Shown here piece after piece: positions 13,059 through 26,642 of a stretch of DNA of 64,000 nucleotides (positions within the stretch are counted from its first letter, which is position 1; the number at the start of each line of letters is the position of its first letter). The notes beneath the pieces were generated by a model. That model ran no database searches, was not told the origin of the DNA, and saw only the letters and a program-made list of their open reading frames with translations. Location: positions 1,800,001 to 1,864,000 of the forward strand of contig JAMJFZ010000879.1 of assembly GCA_026225945.1 (NCBI GenBank). Direction: 5' to 3'. Source of the DNA: Cricetomys ansorgei (Eukaryota > Chordata > Mammalia > Rodentia > Nesomyidae). Made by a program: the position numbers and the translations under genes.

Positions 13059-13479
13059 AGCCACGGGTCCGTATGGGGAATAAAAAAGAACTGCTGTAGT
13101 ACAGTAATGCATCTTAACCTGTTTCTTTTTTATAATGTATAACTCCCTTTAAAGGCAAGAACTGTGCTTTACTATCCTTTTATCTCAAGCCTGAAAATTG
13201 TCTTTTTATATGATAACTAAAATACTAAATAAAATTATAAATTGAATTGATAAGTATACCTTATCATTTATAGACGATTATAAGATACCCTGCTGCACTT
13301 CAAAAGCTTGGTCTAAATCTCGTCGAGAAACAAGGTCCGTATGTGTTGAGGGCTTGAGAAGTGGGGAAGAGAGCTTAGACACTCAAGTGTGGTTTCGTGA
13401 TAGAATTCACTCTCAGTAAAAGACGCTGCACCGTTTCATTCTTAGTACTTCCTGAGAGTCATATATAGTTCTTTTAAAA

Positions 13480-13656
13480 ATTTTTATCTTTTAACTTATG
13501 TGTATATTGGTATGCTTAAGTATGTGACCAGAAGAGTTTGTATCCTCTAAAGCCAGAGTTACAGATGGTTGTGGGCCACAACTAAAGGTTCTGGGAACTG
13601 ATCAGGTTCTCTGGAAAGTTAGCATGTGCTCTTACCTACTGAGCCATCTCTCCAAC

Positions 13657-13659
<3 letters not shown>
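13480..13659 (-). mobile_element. B3-like SINE
   Basis: Ends in ctactgagccatctctccaa, the reverse complement of the B2/B3 A-box head. The body has tctaaagccagagttacaga and ggttgtgggccacaac. Confidence 0.75.

Positions 13660-13700
<41 letters not shown>
13660..13700. repeat. (GT)n microsatellite
   Basis: About 20 GT units directly after the SINE head. Confidence 0.97.
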
Positions 13701-13703
<3 letters not shown>

Positions 13704-13717
13704 GCTGTTTCATTTTT

Positions 13718-13853
13718 CTTTGCCACAGAGTCTCATTCCCTAGCCCAGGCTCTTCTGTAAATTACTCTGTAGCTCAGGATGGCTCCAAACTTAGGTAGAT
13801 CCTCTCTTCTTGGTCTCCTGACTGCTAGATTATAAGTGTGAGCTACCACTTGT
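13718..13853 (-). mobile_element. Old B1-family SINE
   Basis: cacagagtctcattcccta, tctgtagctcaggatggctc and tagattataagtgtgagcta: a diverged reverse B1/PB1. Confidence 0.6.
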
Positions 13854-14095
13854 AGTGTATGATTTTTTTATTTTGATTATAACTGCCAATTATATTTGTG
13901 TAGGTTTAAGTAGTAAAATTTTAAATTCTACTTCTATCTTATTTCTATAAGCTCAAATATCAATGCATACCTAGGAAAATATTCAGTGTTCTATTTGGCT
14001 AGATATTTATGCTGTATTGAAATACTATTCATTAGGCAATCATATTTAACAACTAAAGTAAATTATTAAAATAATTTAAGAATAAATTTAGTCTT

Positions 14096-14212
14096 AACTT
14101 GGTGGCACACACCTGTAATCCCAGCACTAATGGTTGGTGAGGGCAGGGGTATTGCTATTTCCTGGCCATCTTAGGTTACATTGATAGCTCATGTCACAAA
14201 ATAAAAACACAG
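14096..14212 (+). mobile_element. B1-like SINE, degraded
   Basis: cttggtggcacacacctgta and atcccagcac head, then diverged text ending in acaaaataaaaacac. Confidence 0.6.
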
Positions 14213-16475
14213 CAAGCAAAGCGTAACTTGAGAAACTTGAAAGTATTTATTTTTATATGTTCTCAGTGCTGCTCTGTCCTGAAAACTTTAATACAAGAGG
14301 GAGTTTGCATAGTTGGTGGACAATATCCTATATATTTTAATGGTAAGAGGAATTCTGTGAATATTGCAGTATTTCCTTCTTGTTCTTCCTATTTAAAATA
14401 TTTGTCTGGAAGTACACTTTTTTTAACAAAAAGTATACTAGAGCTTATTATATTTTGAACATGCAGGTGTCAGGTATTGATGGTTTGTGAGCAGGTCGGT
14501 TAGCATGTTCCTGTCTATGACAATTTTGTTAATATGATACATGGAGTGTGGGTATCTGTAGCAGTAAAAACAAACCTTCATGAAAGTTATTCTGCAGTAA
14601 AATCTTTAACATTTATTTTCATTTAATTACATATTATCTATGCCCTATAACCTCTTATACTAATTCACCATCTATCTTACCTTTTATAGCTTTTGATAAG
14701 CACCATAAATACATACTAGTCACTTGAGAATTCTGATCTAAAATTTTAAGTGTGTAGTTTTAAATATGATGTCCTGTGCAAGTAGGTGAGTTGGCCCTCG
14801 TTAGTGAATTAGGGTAGAGTTTGGGTAAGAAATTTATTTAATGAACTGAATAAACAATATGCATTGAATCTTCTAGAAAATAATATAATCTATTTGGATA
14901 TTTCCTTTTCACACAAGAAAGACAAAGAGTTATTTTTTTTTCTTTCTATCAACAACATTTAAGAAATTCAGAGCTATGGCTAAAATCATTCAGCATGGCA
15001 TGAGAAATATTATATTAAAATATCTATAGTTACTCTTATACCTGAGTAGACTTAGAATTATCCAGGTGCTTGCTTGGTTCCATTCTTTTCTAGGCCCTAC
15101 TCCTGGAAAAGTCAGTCCTTAAGTAGCTTTCAAAGGCATGTCTAGAGCAAGAGACAGCTTCCCATATTGTAGAGGGGGACGGACTTAAAGGGACACTGAA
15201 GTGGTTGCTGTGGACTGCTGTCCTGAGATGAAAGGATTTTCTAGAGTTCTCTAGTGCTTGTATCAGTTGTTGCCCAGATACCTTGTTTACTTTGCACATG
15301 AGCCCCAGGGAGGTCTTAGGAAAATTTTGTGGGTGAGAGGAGACACACTTTGCCAGTTCGCTGTCTCTCTTCTGGTAAAAATGACCATGGGGTTACTGAC
15401 ATTGGACTGAGAGTCATTTGCTGGCGTTGCCTGCGTTAAACGAATAGATGTCTGTCCACACTTTGTTTCCACGTGTACTTGCTTTCTAGTATGTAACTTC
15501 CCAAAGTTCCATAGACTGTATCCTCCAGTCTTCACCACACCACTTAAATCTCCCATTTATATAATTGGGGATTAAAATTTTGCAGAAAGTTTGCTAAAGG
15601 TTTATTCTCGATCAGTAATGTATTTATAATAAAACACATGTATTTCTGCACATAGCAAAGCTCTGGGAAAACCCAGTATCTAGGTGGTAATTGAAAGTTT
15701 GCTTACATAATTTCAAGATCTTTTGGGAGTTTCAGGGCGTGGAGGGGGCATGTCAGCTGTGGTGGCTTGGTTTACAAACTTTCATTTACAAGCTAAATCT
15801 GCCGAGCTCATGAAAAGATTTCAGGAGGGAAGAAAAATGATTTGATCATTGTTCTCAAGTCATGATTAGCCATCTATCTCTCTTATTTTCTATTACTTCC
15901 ACCATCTTGTGTTTTGGAAAGAACAGAATGAATCGAGGATGAAGGGGAGATAAAGAAACAAGAGACTGTCAACATTTCTCTCTTGCTCAGAAATAACATG
16001 AATTCAGTCATGAATTTAGCAGTGTTCCTGGATTTGTTCTCTTTTAATCTGAGCAACTGACCCTGCACTGCTGTCTCCTGGGAAGCCATGGGACTAAAAT
16101 TTTATTGTAGTTTGTAGTAACATTGCTTGCACTGTGGTTTAATAGTTGAACCATTGTTTTACACTAGAGTGTGTAAGATTAATGTTTTGCTCTTGGTATA
16201 TGGCCTTGTATACATTTCTTAAGCTTTTTAGATTATGTATTTTCAAGTGTAAAATTTTATGTTTGAGTTAAAATACTTTTTGTAAAAAGGCCTGTAATAT
16301 CATGAATACTCTAAAAGCATACCATAATGTTCATGTAGAAGCACTTTGTATAGTATTATCAACAAGTGGAATTTTGATGTAGTTAATTGGAAATATGACT
16401 CATTTATAATCAAGGTTATATCTTTTTATAGCGAAAGAAGCTAGGTGATTGCATTGTTGATAAGATTGATATGCA

Positions 16476-16476
16476 G

Positions 16477-16512
<36 letters not shown>
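16476..16512. repeat. (TA)n microsatellite
   Basis: About 18 TA units, followed by taattaat palindromic units to 16530. Confidence 0.95.
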
Positions 16513-16516
<4 letters not shown>

Positions 16517-18981
16517 TAATATATTAATTAATAACACTAAGAAATAAGAAAAAAACAATAAGGTAGAAAAGGAAACCAAATATATATTGGTTTACATTCA
16601 ATAAAATGAAATCTATGACAAGAGTCCTCATAATTAGACAGATATACCTACCCAGCATAGGGACTTTGGACCATAGGCCAATGGCTATCATGAGTGCATG
16701 CCCACACCTGCTTTGAAATATAACAAGACAACTATAGTAAGAAGTGGGATCCTGTTTAGAAGCTTATTTTATAGCTGACTCCAAATATGTTTTTCATTGC
16801 TTTTACAAACACAATAAACTGATAACCAATTTTGAATGTTAAATTGCCTGTACTACAGAATAAAATAGAAGCCTGGTCCACGATCCTTAACATGCATCAG
16901 TTTGAGGTCAAGATACTAGACTTTACATTTATCATTGTTCAAACTTTCCTGTTGGAATTTCCTCAATATGTAGTTTATTATTTTTCAATTATACTAGCTA
17001 ACAGCTACTGAAATATTTTTAAAAAGTCAATTCTCTGAAGTCAAATTTGGACTTCATAAAGGTATACAGGAAATAATAAGGATACTTAAAAGCAATTAGA
17101 ACTTAAATATACTTTATTTTATAGTTACTCTGTTAAAGAATGTATTAGAACTCCAAAAATGAAAATTTAAAAAAATCCTATATTTTCTATTAATTTTTGT
17201 CAGACTTAGTTTTATAGCCAAAAGTTTGAGGTAGGACCTTTACAAATACAATTGACTCTCTTTTGTACTTACAGAGTTTTAGAAATCTGTATGTTTTACA
17301 GACTAATAGTCATGCAAACTTAATCCTGATAGTTTTTCTATTAACTGTCCTTTGAACATTATCCCTAAATTTTGTATAATTATGTTTTTTCCTAAATGAA
17401 TTTTTTGTGTATGGAATATACACATTCCACAGGGCAAGGAATTTTTGAGATGAATTTTCCTAGGGCCATATAAACCCTATGCAATTCTGATCCTATTGCA
17501 GCCTGCCCTGTAACGTTAACACGTTTTCAGTAAGCATTTGCTGATCACCAGTGTGGTCACAGGCTTGTTCAGGTTCTGTTATACACAAAGGAAACTAGGA
17601 AGCGTGAGTTCACATCAAATTTGCCTTTATATAAGCCACAAAGGACATAAGAAAGTCATTATATGAATATAATACAAAGGCTTGTGTTTCTCAGTGTGTT
17701 TCTTATTTAGTAACTTCGTTTAGGTATTACATTCCAAAATTAAATACGTATATTCCTTTCCACTCCTTTCCTTCTGTTGTTCAGTGTAGATCCGTAGCCC
17801 AAGTCTGGCCATATTTTCTTCAAAGCCAAGAGAACGACCACATCAAAGCATACAAAAGGCTGTTAACTGAAATATTTTCCTTCCACCATTCTCTTTCAGA
17901 GGCATTATGGGTAGGTGTATAATGTAGAGAATACTCACTTTTTCATTTTTCTCCAGAAACTAATGCCAAACCTCTCCCTCTTTTGCCTTTCCAACAGGTT
18001 AGGTAATCCTTGTAGGGGAGGCTATAGATGTGTATTGGGGACTGGTTCAGAGGCAGTAGGAGTTAATGTCATGGGAATGTGAATGACACATCTGTGGTAC
18101 TAACTTTTACTATCAAGTTCGCCCTTATTTTATTTGGTAATAGAATAGAATATAGTTATTCAAAACTAAATCAACAATTAATTTCTCTAATGACCGACTA
18201 CACTACATAAATCCTATAAGTAGAATTTAAGTTCTGTGTGTACTCAGTGGGAACTCATGGGTTAATTTTCATAAGGAGGGCATCAGGAAAATAGGGGAAG
18301 GGTCCCTTTACAATCTGAGGGCTAACTGTTGTAGAACTCCTTGTAAAAGTTTCTGAAAGCTTCAGGAAGCATTGTTTGAAGAAGAAATCCCATGTGCTCC
18401 AGTGACAGGGTGATTTGTAATATGGTCTGACTATACAGGAGAGCCCTTGCACCTATGGACATTGTTCACAACTGTTATGCTTCCTTTGGCTCTCTGCCAT
18501 ATTCTGTGTCAGCATGCCAGGGTAGATTTCAAACTTTTGGCTTCTAGAAAGCCTGTTGATATGGAGGAAGGAAAGCTGCACATTTCAACATGACTTGCCC
18601 TTCACGTTGGGGCATAAACGTACCATATATCATGATATCTCAGGAGTTGACTCTATCACTATGATTGAGTATACTTAGATAAGGGAAGGTGTAATTTATC
18701 ATTATGACTTATTTGTATACATTTTCATTCTTGCCACCGTGGAATTTTGTGTCGTTAGGGATTTGTGTCAGTTGGAAAAACTTAGTAATTATCATTAGAA
18801 AATATTCATGGGAATTTTACTGAGAGATTTCTTCTTTCGACTGTGTACAAATCTGCCAGTCAGTATGGGAAGGCTTAATGTCTGCTCAAGAGATCCATGG
18901 ATAGGATAATGCTTTGTCAGAGAGACCTGGCCTTCCCTCAGTCAATAGCCTCAGAGCCTAAACATTAGTTTAAGAGTCTCT

Positions 18982-19020
18982 GAAGGTTGGAGAGATGACT
19001 TAGTGATTAAGAGTGCGTGA
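18982..19020 (+). mobile_element. B2/B3 SINE head fragment
   Basis: ggttggagagatgacttagt, gattaagagtgc: only the tRNA-like promoter half remains. Confidence 0.6.
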
Positions 19021-19211
19021 TGCAATTCTAGAAGTCTCTGAAATTCTATTCAATAACTTCAGTTTTTGTTTTTTTATACTCACATCTAGAATTATTTTAT
19101 TTATAAAGATGAAAGAGAAGCTTTATAGGCTATACACATTTTTAAAAATTTTACAAGCCATTAGATTACTATGATAATCATTGGAGGTAAGAGATTTTGT
19201 CTCTAATTATT

Positions 19212-19382
19212 TTTGTTTGTTTGTTTTGGTTTTTTTTTGTTTTTAGAGACAGGGTTTCTCTGTGGTAACTCTGGCTGTCCTGGAACTCACTCTGTAGATT
19301 AGGCTGGCCTCGAACTCATAGAGATCTGCCTGCCTCTGCCTCCCAAGTGCTGGGATTAAAGGAGTGTGCCACCACTGTTCTG
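19212..19382 (-). mobile_element. B1 SINE with perfect target-site duplication
   Basis: Full-length reverse B1 with a T-rich (poly-A complement) start. The 14-bp direct repeat tgtctctaattatt flanks it exactly at 19198-19211 and 19384-19397, so both insertion ends are preserved. Confidence 0.96.
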
Positions 19383-20445
19383 TTGTCTCTAATTATTAAT
19401 GGTATCATTTGTTCTCTACCAATCTAGACTTCATTACTCTCTACTCTCCAAAAATATTAATGCAAGGGTCTGACCATAATCGTTGTATTTGTGTTGCAGA
19501 GGACAGAAGACACAGTGCTTTCATGGATGGCTATTTTAATGCTTCATGAAAGGAATATGTCAGAACATCCTGGAAAGGAGGTTAGATAACTATAGGCAAA
19601 GATAGTGACCAACCAGTATCCTGTTTGTGCTTTACTTCTGAGCTAAGAATTCTTTTTACACCTTTAAAGTGTTAAAAGGAGAAAGGATAGGAGGAAGAAT
19701 GAGAAAAGGGAGAAGAGATCCTATGTGGTCCACAAAGCCCAAAGTATTTACCATCTAACTCTTTATAAAATCTGCCTGCTGAGTCCTGTGCTTTTCATAA
19801 CAGGAAACTTCTGGCATTTCAGATTCAGTGGTGCTAACAGGCTGTTCATGCCATCTGTGTACTTGAAATAACACATTAACTCTTGAATACTGTATGAGCA
19901 CAACCCTATCGATATATTCAGATATTCAGGTTTGTACATTGCCCTTTTCATTCTAATGACCCTGAAAAACATCATCACATCCATGCTTTTTTAGGCTGTC
20001 ACCTTGTGAGGAGTTGGGAACAGTTTCTGAGTATTAGATACTTTCTGGAGAATAGCCTCTTTTTCCATATGAGCAGGTACAGAGATTAGAGAAAGCCTGA
20101 AAGCTTCAAAAGGCAGAAGGAAGAAGTGATGTACTGGAGAACTGACCATTAACTGCTGTCACTGCTGGTCCAGGGAGATGTGGGATCCATATATGTAATG
20201 TTGACTGCAGACTTATGCAAACCATACACGAAACATGTGGTACTTTTGCCACTATGAAAGATGAAATGAACCAATTTCACTTGGAGGAGAAATATGAGTT
20301 AGTATTTCACCATTTTAATACCTTTGAAAAATCCAGGTTTTAGTTTCTGTTATACTGAGAATATTATTACAGTGTTGGAATATAAAACTGATTCAACCTT
20401 CATTTACTGAACGACTGAAATATAGGTATGTGTGCATGTACTGAG

Positions 20446-20480
20446 CTTCCCAGAAAACAAACAAATAAACAAACAAATAC
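20446..20480. repeat. (AAAC/AAAT)n low-complexity tract
   Basis: aaacaaacaaataaacaaac units. Confidence 0.85.
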
Positions 20481-20603
20481 ATACACTCATGTTATACAAG
20501 GCTGATTGATTAGAACTTCATGATTGCAGAGAGTTGAAATGTTATAGATGGAGACGCAATTATCATTAGTCTCCTCGAGAACCATCCATAGTCCACTTCT
20601 TTT

Positions 20604-20760
20604 TAAAAACATGTATGTGTATACACGTGTGTGTTTGCACACTGATCAGAAGATAATACTCAGGAGTCTATTTTTCCTGACACCTTGTAGAATTCTGAGA
20701 GTGAGCTCAGGTCACCATGCATTCAAGTGTCTCTAAACACTGCACCATCTTCCTGGCCCC
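20604..20760 (-). mobile_element. tRNA-derived SINE (B3/B4 group)
   Basis: gatcagaagataatactcag, gtgagctcaggtcaccatgc and gcaccatcttcctggcccc at the end correspond to a reverse rodent tRNA-SINE. Confidence 0.65.
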
Positions 20761-21130
20761 TCACACTTTTGTGTCTAACTAATACCCTTTTGACTATCAG
20801 GAGATCTTCTTGCATAAGTGTTCACCAGTACAAAAACTAAAACTGTGATCAGATATCTACATCCTGTACCTTCGCTGCTTTGCTGTAGCCTGCCTACCTG
20901 CTCCCTGCACTGATCTACTTAGTCAGTGTCTTGCCTTACAACCTCTTTCCCCTTCTGTGATGATAAAAAGCCCTATAATTAACTGCTTCTTCGTTGAAAC
21001 ATGCCATTCAGGGAACCTGAATCCATGTTCTCGGGACTTCCTTTGGAATGAGAGCTGTATTTTACATTAATATGCATGATGATAATAAGATGGAGTATCA
21101 TGACTATAACTTTTATCATTTTCTCTCTCT

Positions 21131-21199
21131 GTCCAGGGACTAACAGAGCCTTGCTTGTGTTAGGCCAACACGCAGTCACTGAGCCACGCTCCTCACTCT
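21131..21199 (-). mobile_element. ID/B4-type SINE fragment
   Basis: agagccttgcttgtgttagg and cagtcactgagcc resemble the reverse complement of an ID head with its anticodon-loop region. Confidence 0.45.
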
Positions 21200-24100
21200 T
21201 CTATTTTCTTTCCTCTGGTTTTTTCTTTAACCAATGAGAAAAATACAGTTTTGGAAATTAGAATCTTATAATATTTTCCCATTATGCATAATGAAATCTT
21301 GGGTTGAGACTGGATTGCATTAAAAAAGGAGTACCCATTTGAAGCTGAGCTTCTGGAAAATAATCTTGATTTATGTTCAGCTTCATTCTTTTGATAATAT
21401 GCATAATATTTTCTGTGTAAACACTATTATTAATATAAATTATTGATGCAAAGTTTCTTCCAGATTAAAAATTTACTATAGTACTTAATAAGACAAATGA
21501 GACATTATTGAACCTGGCAGAATGCTTCATAATAAGTCAAATAAGTTAATATGGCTTTTTTTTTTTGTTCTTAAAAAATGATTTGTTAGGATAAAGAAAC
21601 TGTCTCCAGGCATGAGCATGGCATGACTTTTATCTTCCCTGGAGTACAGGTTGTGACTATGAGATTGTTGGATCCTTGGCAAGAAATAAGCCAAACAGAC
21701 AGAGATGGCTTGGTCTAAGGGGATGTGAGTTAGCCTGGTACCATTTCCCAGTAGGATCTAAGCATGCTCATTTGGGATTTGCAATTCCTTTCCCGTGCTT
21801 CTGGTTGCTCCAGATCTTGGGCAACGCTGATGTATATAAAAAGTAAACTCTTTTCGAAAGGAGAGACTCCATAATGAAACTACTCTGGGGTCACTGTCTT
21901 AGGGCTTTTTGGTGACGCAATTCATCTTGAGTCACATTCTTTGCTGTAACAGCTCACCATGCTGGTCTTGTAACTCATTGGTTCACTAGATTGGATGGAA
22001 TTGTTACTTTGGTCTTTAATCTGTGCCCTACTTATAGTTGACGTATACATTTGTTCATAACTCCTCAGCAACTCGCATAACACTGTAGTACACGCGTTAC
22101 ATTTATGTTGCTGGATTTGAGACTTTCATGTTGAATAACCTATTTGGAACTTTAATTTCATCTTCAGTATTAATGTTATTTGATTATGTTATATATTTCC
22201 AGGAATGAAATTTGTATTTCTATGAGCCAGAACTATCATTTATTATTTAATTTCCCAACTTATAAAAGTTGGCAGATCTTCACAATGGCGTCCTTACTTG
22301 AGTCGGGAGAATCACGATTTGGACTTGATATAGTTCTGCTGCATAAAATGAAGTGCATTGCTTCCAGACTACTCTTGAGACCTCAGGGATAATTCTTATT
22401 AGATTTACAGCCTACGTATTACTGTAGTACACTCTTCTATTTTCTAAGACAAGGAACAAGAGTGTCTTAGATATGAATGTGGCTTCTGTTAACTTTTGAT
22501 TTGGGGCTTAATTCAGTTTCCCATTAAAACAATCAAGGGCAGCACAAAGGTCCACCATGATCATCTTTGTGGCTGTGCCAAGTTCCCCTCTGTGAGTGAT
22601 CGTCAGTGAAGAAGACCATCTCTTCTCACCTTGTAAGAGTTAGATGAACTAGTTTAGGAGCTAGTTCAACTAGCCGTTGGGAGTCTTTTCTATAATAAAC
22701 TCTGCTCTGGGTGACTCCTCTGCATTCTCTCCCAAGGGATCACATGGGTTCCTAGGGGAGACCTGGTCACACTAGTGAATGTTAACTATTTAGTAGCAAA
22801 TGAGGGACACAGAAAGTCTCAATAAATGATAATTGAGAAAATTAAAGACCAAATGACTTGTAGGACCTCATCTATTAGGAAGAAAGGAATGATACTTTAT
22901 GCTAATCTTCAGTTTTCTGAAAATTTGCATAAGAAAGTTATTGACAAGGTACAAATCAAGCCTAAATGAAAATGCCTGCTTAGTTTTCATCATGAACAAA
23001 AGATGTTCAAAGGGTATTAAAGAAGACTGAAGAAAGCATTAATTTTTATATAAAATTTGCTACCACATTTAGACGTGTTGTATTATTGAAGATGAACTTA
23101 GTACATACCTCAGCAACTTCAATGATAAATGGAGAAACAATGCTGTTTTTTCTCCATTATTATTTTTAATTTTATTTTATTTAAATTTCTCAGTTTATTT
23201 ACTATTTATTTATTTATTTAGGCATTTGGGTGGAACTTAGGCATCCTTGGTTAAGTTTCTGCCCAAGAGCCACTTCCCCAGCTGTTCACAGTGTTCTGTA
23301 TTGCAATCCTAGTGCCCTCAGTGTTGGTCTGCGTTCTACAGTGGCATGCATTCGACTCCTCTGTTCTTTTCCGGTTTTCTGCATTTTCATATACTCTCTT
23401 TGATCCTGCGGTATTTAGGCTGACCTTTGTCATTTAATTTTGGTTTTCTTCATGTTTCACGCAGAACAGCGGCACGTCATGTGCACTGGTGGCAAACAGT
23501 GCCCCTTCCCGTTCAGTCCTCACACAGGCCCTTTCCTTAGAAACTGAGGAACCAGAATCCACTCCGAAGTTCCGTCCTTGTTCTCTCCCCTATCTTTGCT
23601 GTTTATTTATCAATCACTTTTTTAATCTAAAGTATTTTTGATGAATATCCAAATAGATGAAGTTGTATATATTATGCTCTCGTGTGTTGTGTTATTATAA
23701 ATCCTAGTTATTTATGCATTTTCAGTGTTAGCTAGTAAATGTGGACATATACCTACTGGTATGTTAAATATAAATTCATACCACTTAGTCCATCTGACTT
23801 GTCTTATTCTCTATGATAGTTTAATCTCAATTGCAATTAATAACTAATCCATTTTGACATTATTATCATTTTATACATTGACACCATTGGTCCAAACAAT
23901 ATATAATTATTTCACTTTCTACCATAATTTTGTTTTGTTTTGCTTTTTCTGGAATTAATTTTACTAAAGTTTTTATTATATGTGCAAAATCTTATAATGC
24001 ACCTGTCTTTAAGATTAAAAAATTCCTTTCAGATCTGTCCAGTTTCTGTAATTAGTATTCACTCTCAGGTTTTTAAATATCAGTGATATAATTGCCTTAA

Positions 24101-24646
24101 TTTCTGTGGACCTTGTTCCCAAAATCCACCTGCTAAATACCTGACCAATCTCAGGGACTACTGTAGAATTCCATCCCCAAACTTCCCTTTTGTAGCTTTA
24201 ATTTACATATTCATTACACTTTAATTAATATGTAACTTAAAACAGGACATCTTAAAAATTTCTGCTTGTGATTCCTTTTTACCTAAGATTTTTTTCAACT
24301 ATCCCAGCTATATGGTATATAGGTCTATAAAATAGTATATAAATTAAACATTTATATAATATGATTCTAAATCATAAAGACATTTACTTTAAAATAATTC
24401 ACATATATATAATTTTATCACTTATTACAGACAATCAAATCTGAATGTTAATCAAACGGATTGATTATTTTTAATTAGAGAATTAAATCTGATGAGAATA
24501 TCTAATACTTGGGACACAGAGCATCTTCAATTTTTTAAAATTTATTGATATTCTATAATCACCAATTCCAAAAACACCACAGGAGAAAAAAAGAATGTTT
24601 AGAGAAATTTTAAGAACTGTTGGAAATTTTGTTCTAATGATGAGAA

Positions 24647-24718
24647 AGAATTCACCAAATAACATTTTATGGTATTGAGGTCAGAATTCACCAAACAACA
24701 TTTTATAGTATTGAGATC
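24647..24718. repeat. Tandem duplication of a 36-bp unit
   Basis: Two adjacent 36-bp copies (24647-24682 and 24683-24718) begin agaattcaccaaa and end gag/gtc or gag/atc, with three mismatches. Local replication-slippage-type duplication. Confidence 0.93.
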
Positions 24719-24820
24719 AGCAACTTAAAAGTAATTTTTAAAATTAATCATCCTAACACAGTACAAATCAAAGGTATACTCATTTGATACACACACTAAG
24801 GAATAGCAGTATAAAATATT

Positions 24821-24916
24821 AAAGGGCTGTTTCTTTTTTTATAATACTTTTTCTTAGTAATTTGAGTTTGATACAATGTATCTTGATAATACCCTCTTCC
24901 CAAAGGGCTGTTTCTT
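24821..24916 (-). mobile_element. Very short L1 3'-end insertion with target-site duplication
   Basis: The 15-bp sequence aaagggctgtttctt occurs at 24821-24835 and again at 24902-24916. The 66 bp between them start with T-rich sequence. Read on the minus strand they run gggaagagggta, gatacattgtatcaaactca, ending in an A-rich tail, which resembles the extreme 3' end of rodent L1. The structure fits a severely 5'-truncated L1 insertion. Confidence 0.7.
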
Positions 24917-25833
24917 AAAATTAAACCTTTATGTTTCTGTGGGAGCAGTTAAACTTTTAATGGACAGTAAAAACACCGCAGTCCATAACATAGAGTAGTT
25001 TAGAATCTGAGCTGAAATGTTTCAGGTAGTATGCATTGGCTTTGCATAGTGAGACAGCATGCACAGAGCAAAATTTGCCCGTTACGTGCTCAGAAACAAG
25101 TCTGCAGTGAAGTTGCACAGAAGAACCTAGGAGCATGTGGACAGAGACCCTCACTTTCTGTGTGCATTTGATGTGGATTTGATTTTTTGTTTGCCAGGAG
25201 TTCTGAAACCTCTTAACTCTTGACTTTTTGTTTATAACCCTTCCATACAGGGTCCTGACCCAGGGTTTCAGAAGCTGGAGTCAAAGCTATACAAACGAAT
25301 TCACTTGTCTGTTGTATTGTTTATGTAACCCCTACCTTGATCAAGATAGAAAATAATTCCCAAGCTCCAGCAGGCTCCCTCAGCCTGATCCACTAACACT
25401 TCTCTTAAATATCCTTATCTGTGTCCAGTGGATTAGATATTGTGCTGTGTGCACTCTTATTTACCTCAGTGCTTTAGATTTATCCATGTTGCACACAGCT
25501 ATGGTTCATTCCTTTTCATTCCTGCACAGTACAGTATTTTATAGTATCGGTATGCTAGGAAAAGTCACCTTTTGAGAACTACCTTATAATTCACTGTAAT
25601 CTACTGCAATTCTCTGAAGAAATTACACCAACCTTCTGTTTCCCCTTGTGGGTGACTCACTTTTTCTTTCTGGATATAGAAAGAAGTTTCATAATAATCA
25701 TTAAACTAAGGTCAATTTAATCAAGGTTTGCTTTCCTTTAACAGTTCTTTTTTCCCCAGTTGTGTCCCATTGATTCATAAATCTGGCACCTTACAGTCCT
25801 TATTCTAAGAATTTTTTAAAATCATGAATAATC

Positions 25834-26072
25834 TGGGCTGGTGAGATGGCTCAGTGGGTGAAAATTGTTTCCACATAGGACTGACAACACGAGGTTGGGA
25901 TCCAAAATCCCAGATCCCATGGTAGATTGAGAGAACTATCTTCTGGAAGCTGTATTCTTATTGTCATATGATGTGCATGCCACATTCACACACATACAAC
26001 ACACACACACACACACACACATACAACACACACACACATATAACACACACACACAAATAATATAGTTTATTT
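25834..26072 (+). mobile_element. B2/B3-group SINE with CA-rich tail
   Basis: gggctggtgagatggctcag head (A box), gacaacacgaggttgggatc B-box region, then three (CA)n blocks at 25984-26053. Confidence 0.8.
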
Positions 26073-26384
26073 TTAATGTTAAGTGCCTATGAAACTGTCA
26101 TTACCATGAATTAAGCATACATAACAATGAGTTTTATTATGACATTTTCATAAAGTATATGCAACATTTTGACCACTTTCATCCCCATTCCCCACCTCTT
26201 CTCCACCCCCCACTGCTGCCCGTCCTCTTACCAAGCAGACCGCTCTGACTTCAGAATATTTTATGTGTACTCATGTGTGGTATAAACACGTATATATGAT
26301 GAATGTATATTTTCACATGGGCATGCTCACATATGCATATAGGTGTGCTTAGACATATATGCGTGTGTGTGTGTGAAAGTCAGA

Positions 26385-26642
26385 GGTCTGAGGAAGGTGT
26401 TTTTCTCAATAGCTTTCCACCATACAGGGTCTCTTATTGAACGTGAAGCTCAGGAGCTCAGCTGGATTGGCCAGACCATGAGTTCCGGAGATCTGCCTGT
26501 CTGTGCCGCCTACAGTGCAGGGGTTACAAAACAGCTGGTTTTGCTGTTGTTGGCTGTGGTGGTGGTTTGCTTTGTATGTGGGTTCTGAAGAGCAGGTTGC
26601 GGAGCAGGCACTTTATCCACTGAGTTATCATCTGCAATCCCT
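26385..26642 (-). mobile_element. B4-type composite SINE (tRNA head plus B1-like body)
   Basis: Reverse-oriented B1-like part (tccggagatctgcctgtctg, gcaggggttaca) followed by a tRNA-like part (ggcactttatccactgagtt). The same layout recurs at 30375-30628. A chance 81-codon frame covers it. Confidence 0.6.

Noticed and set aside
22644..22676. Inverted repeat gaacta/tagttc as a regulatory hairpin
   Set aside because: Six-base arms in AT-rich DNA are expected by chance.
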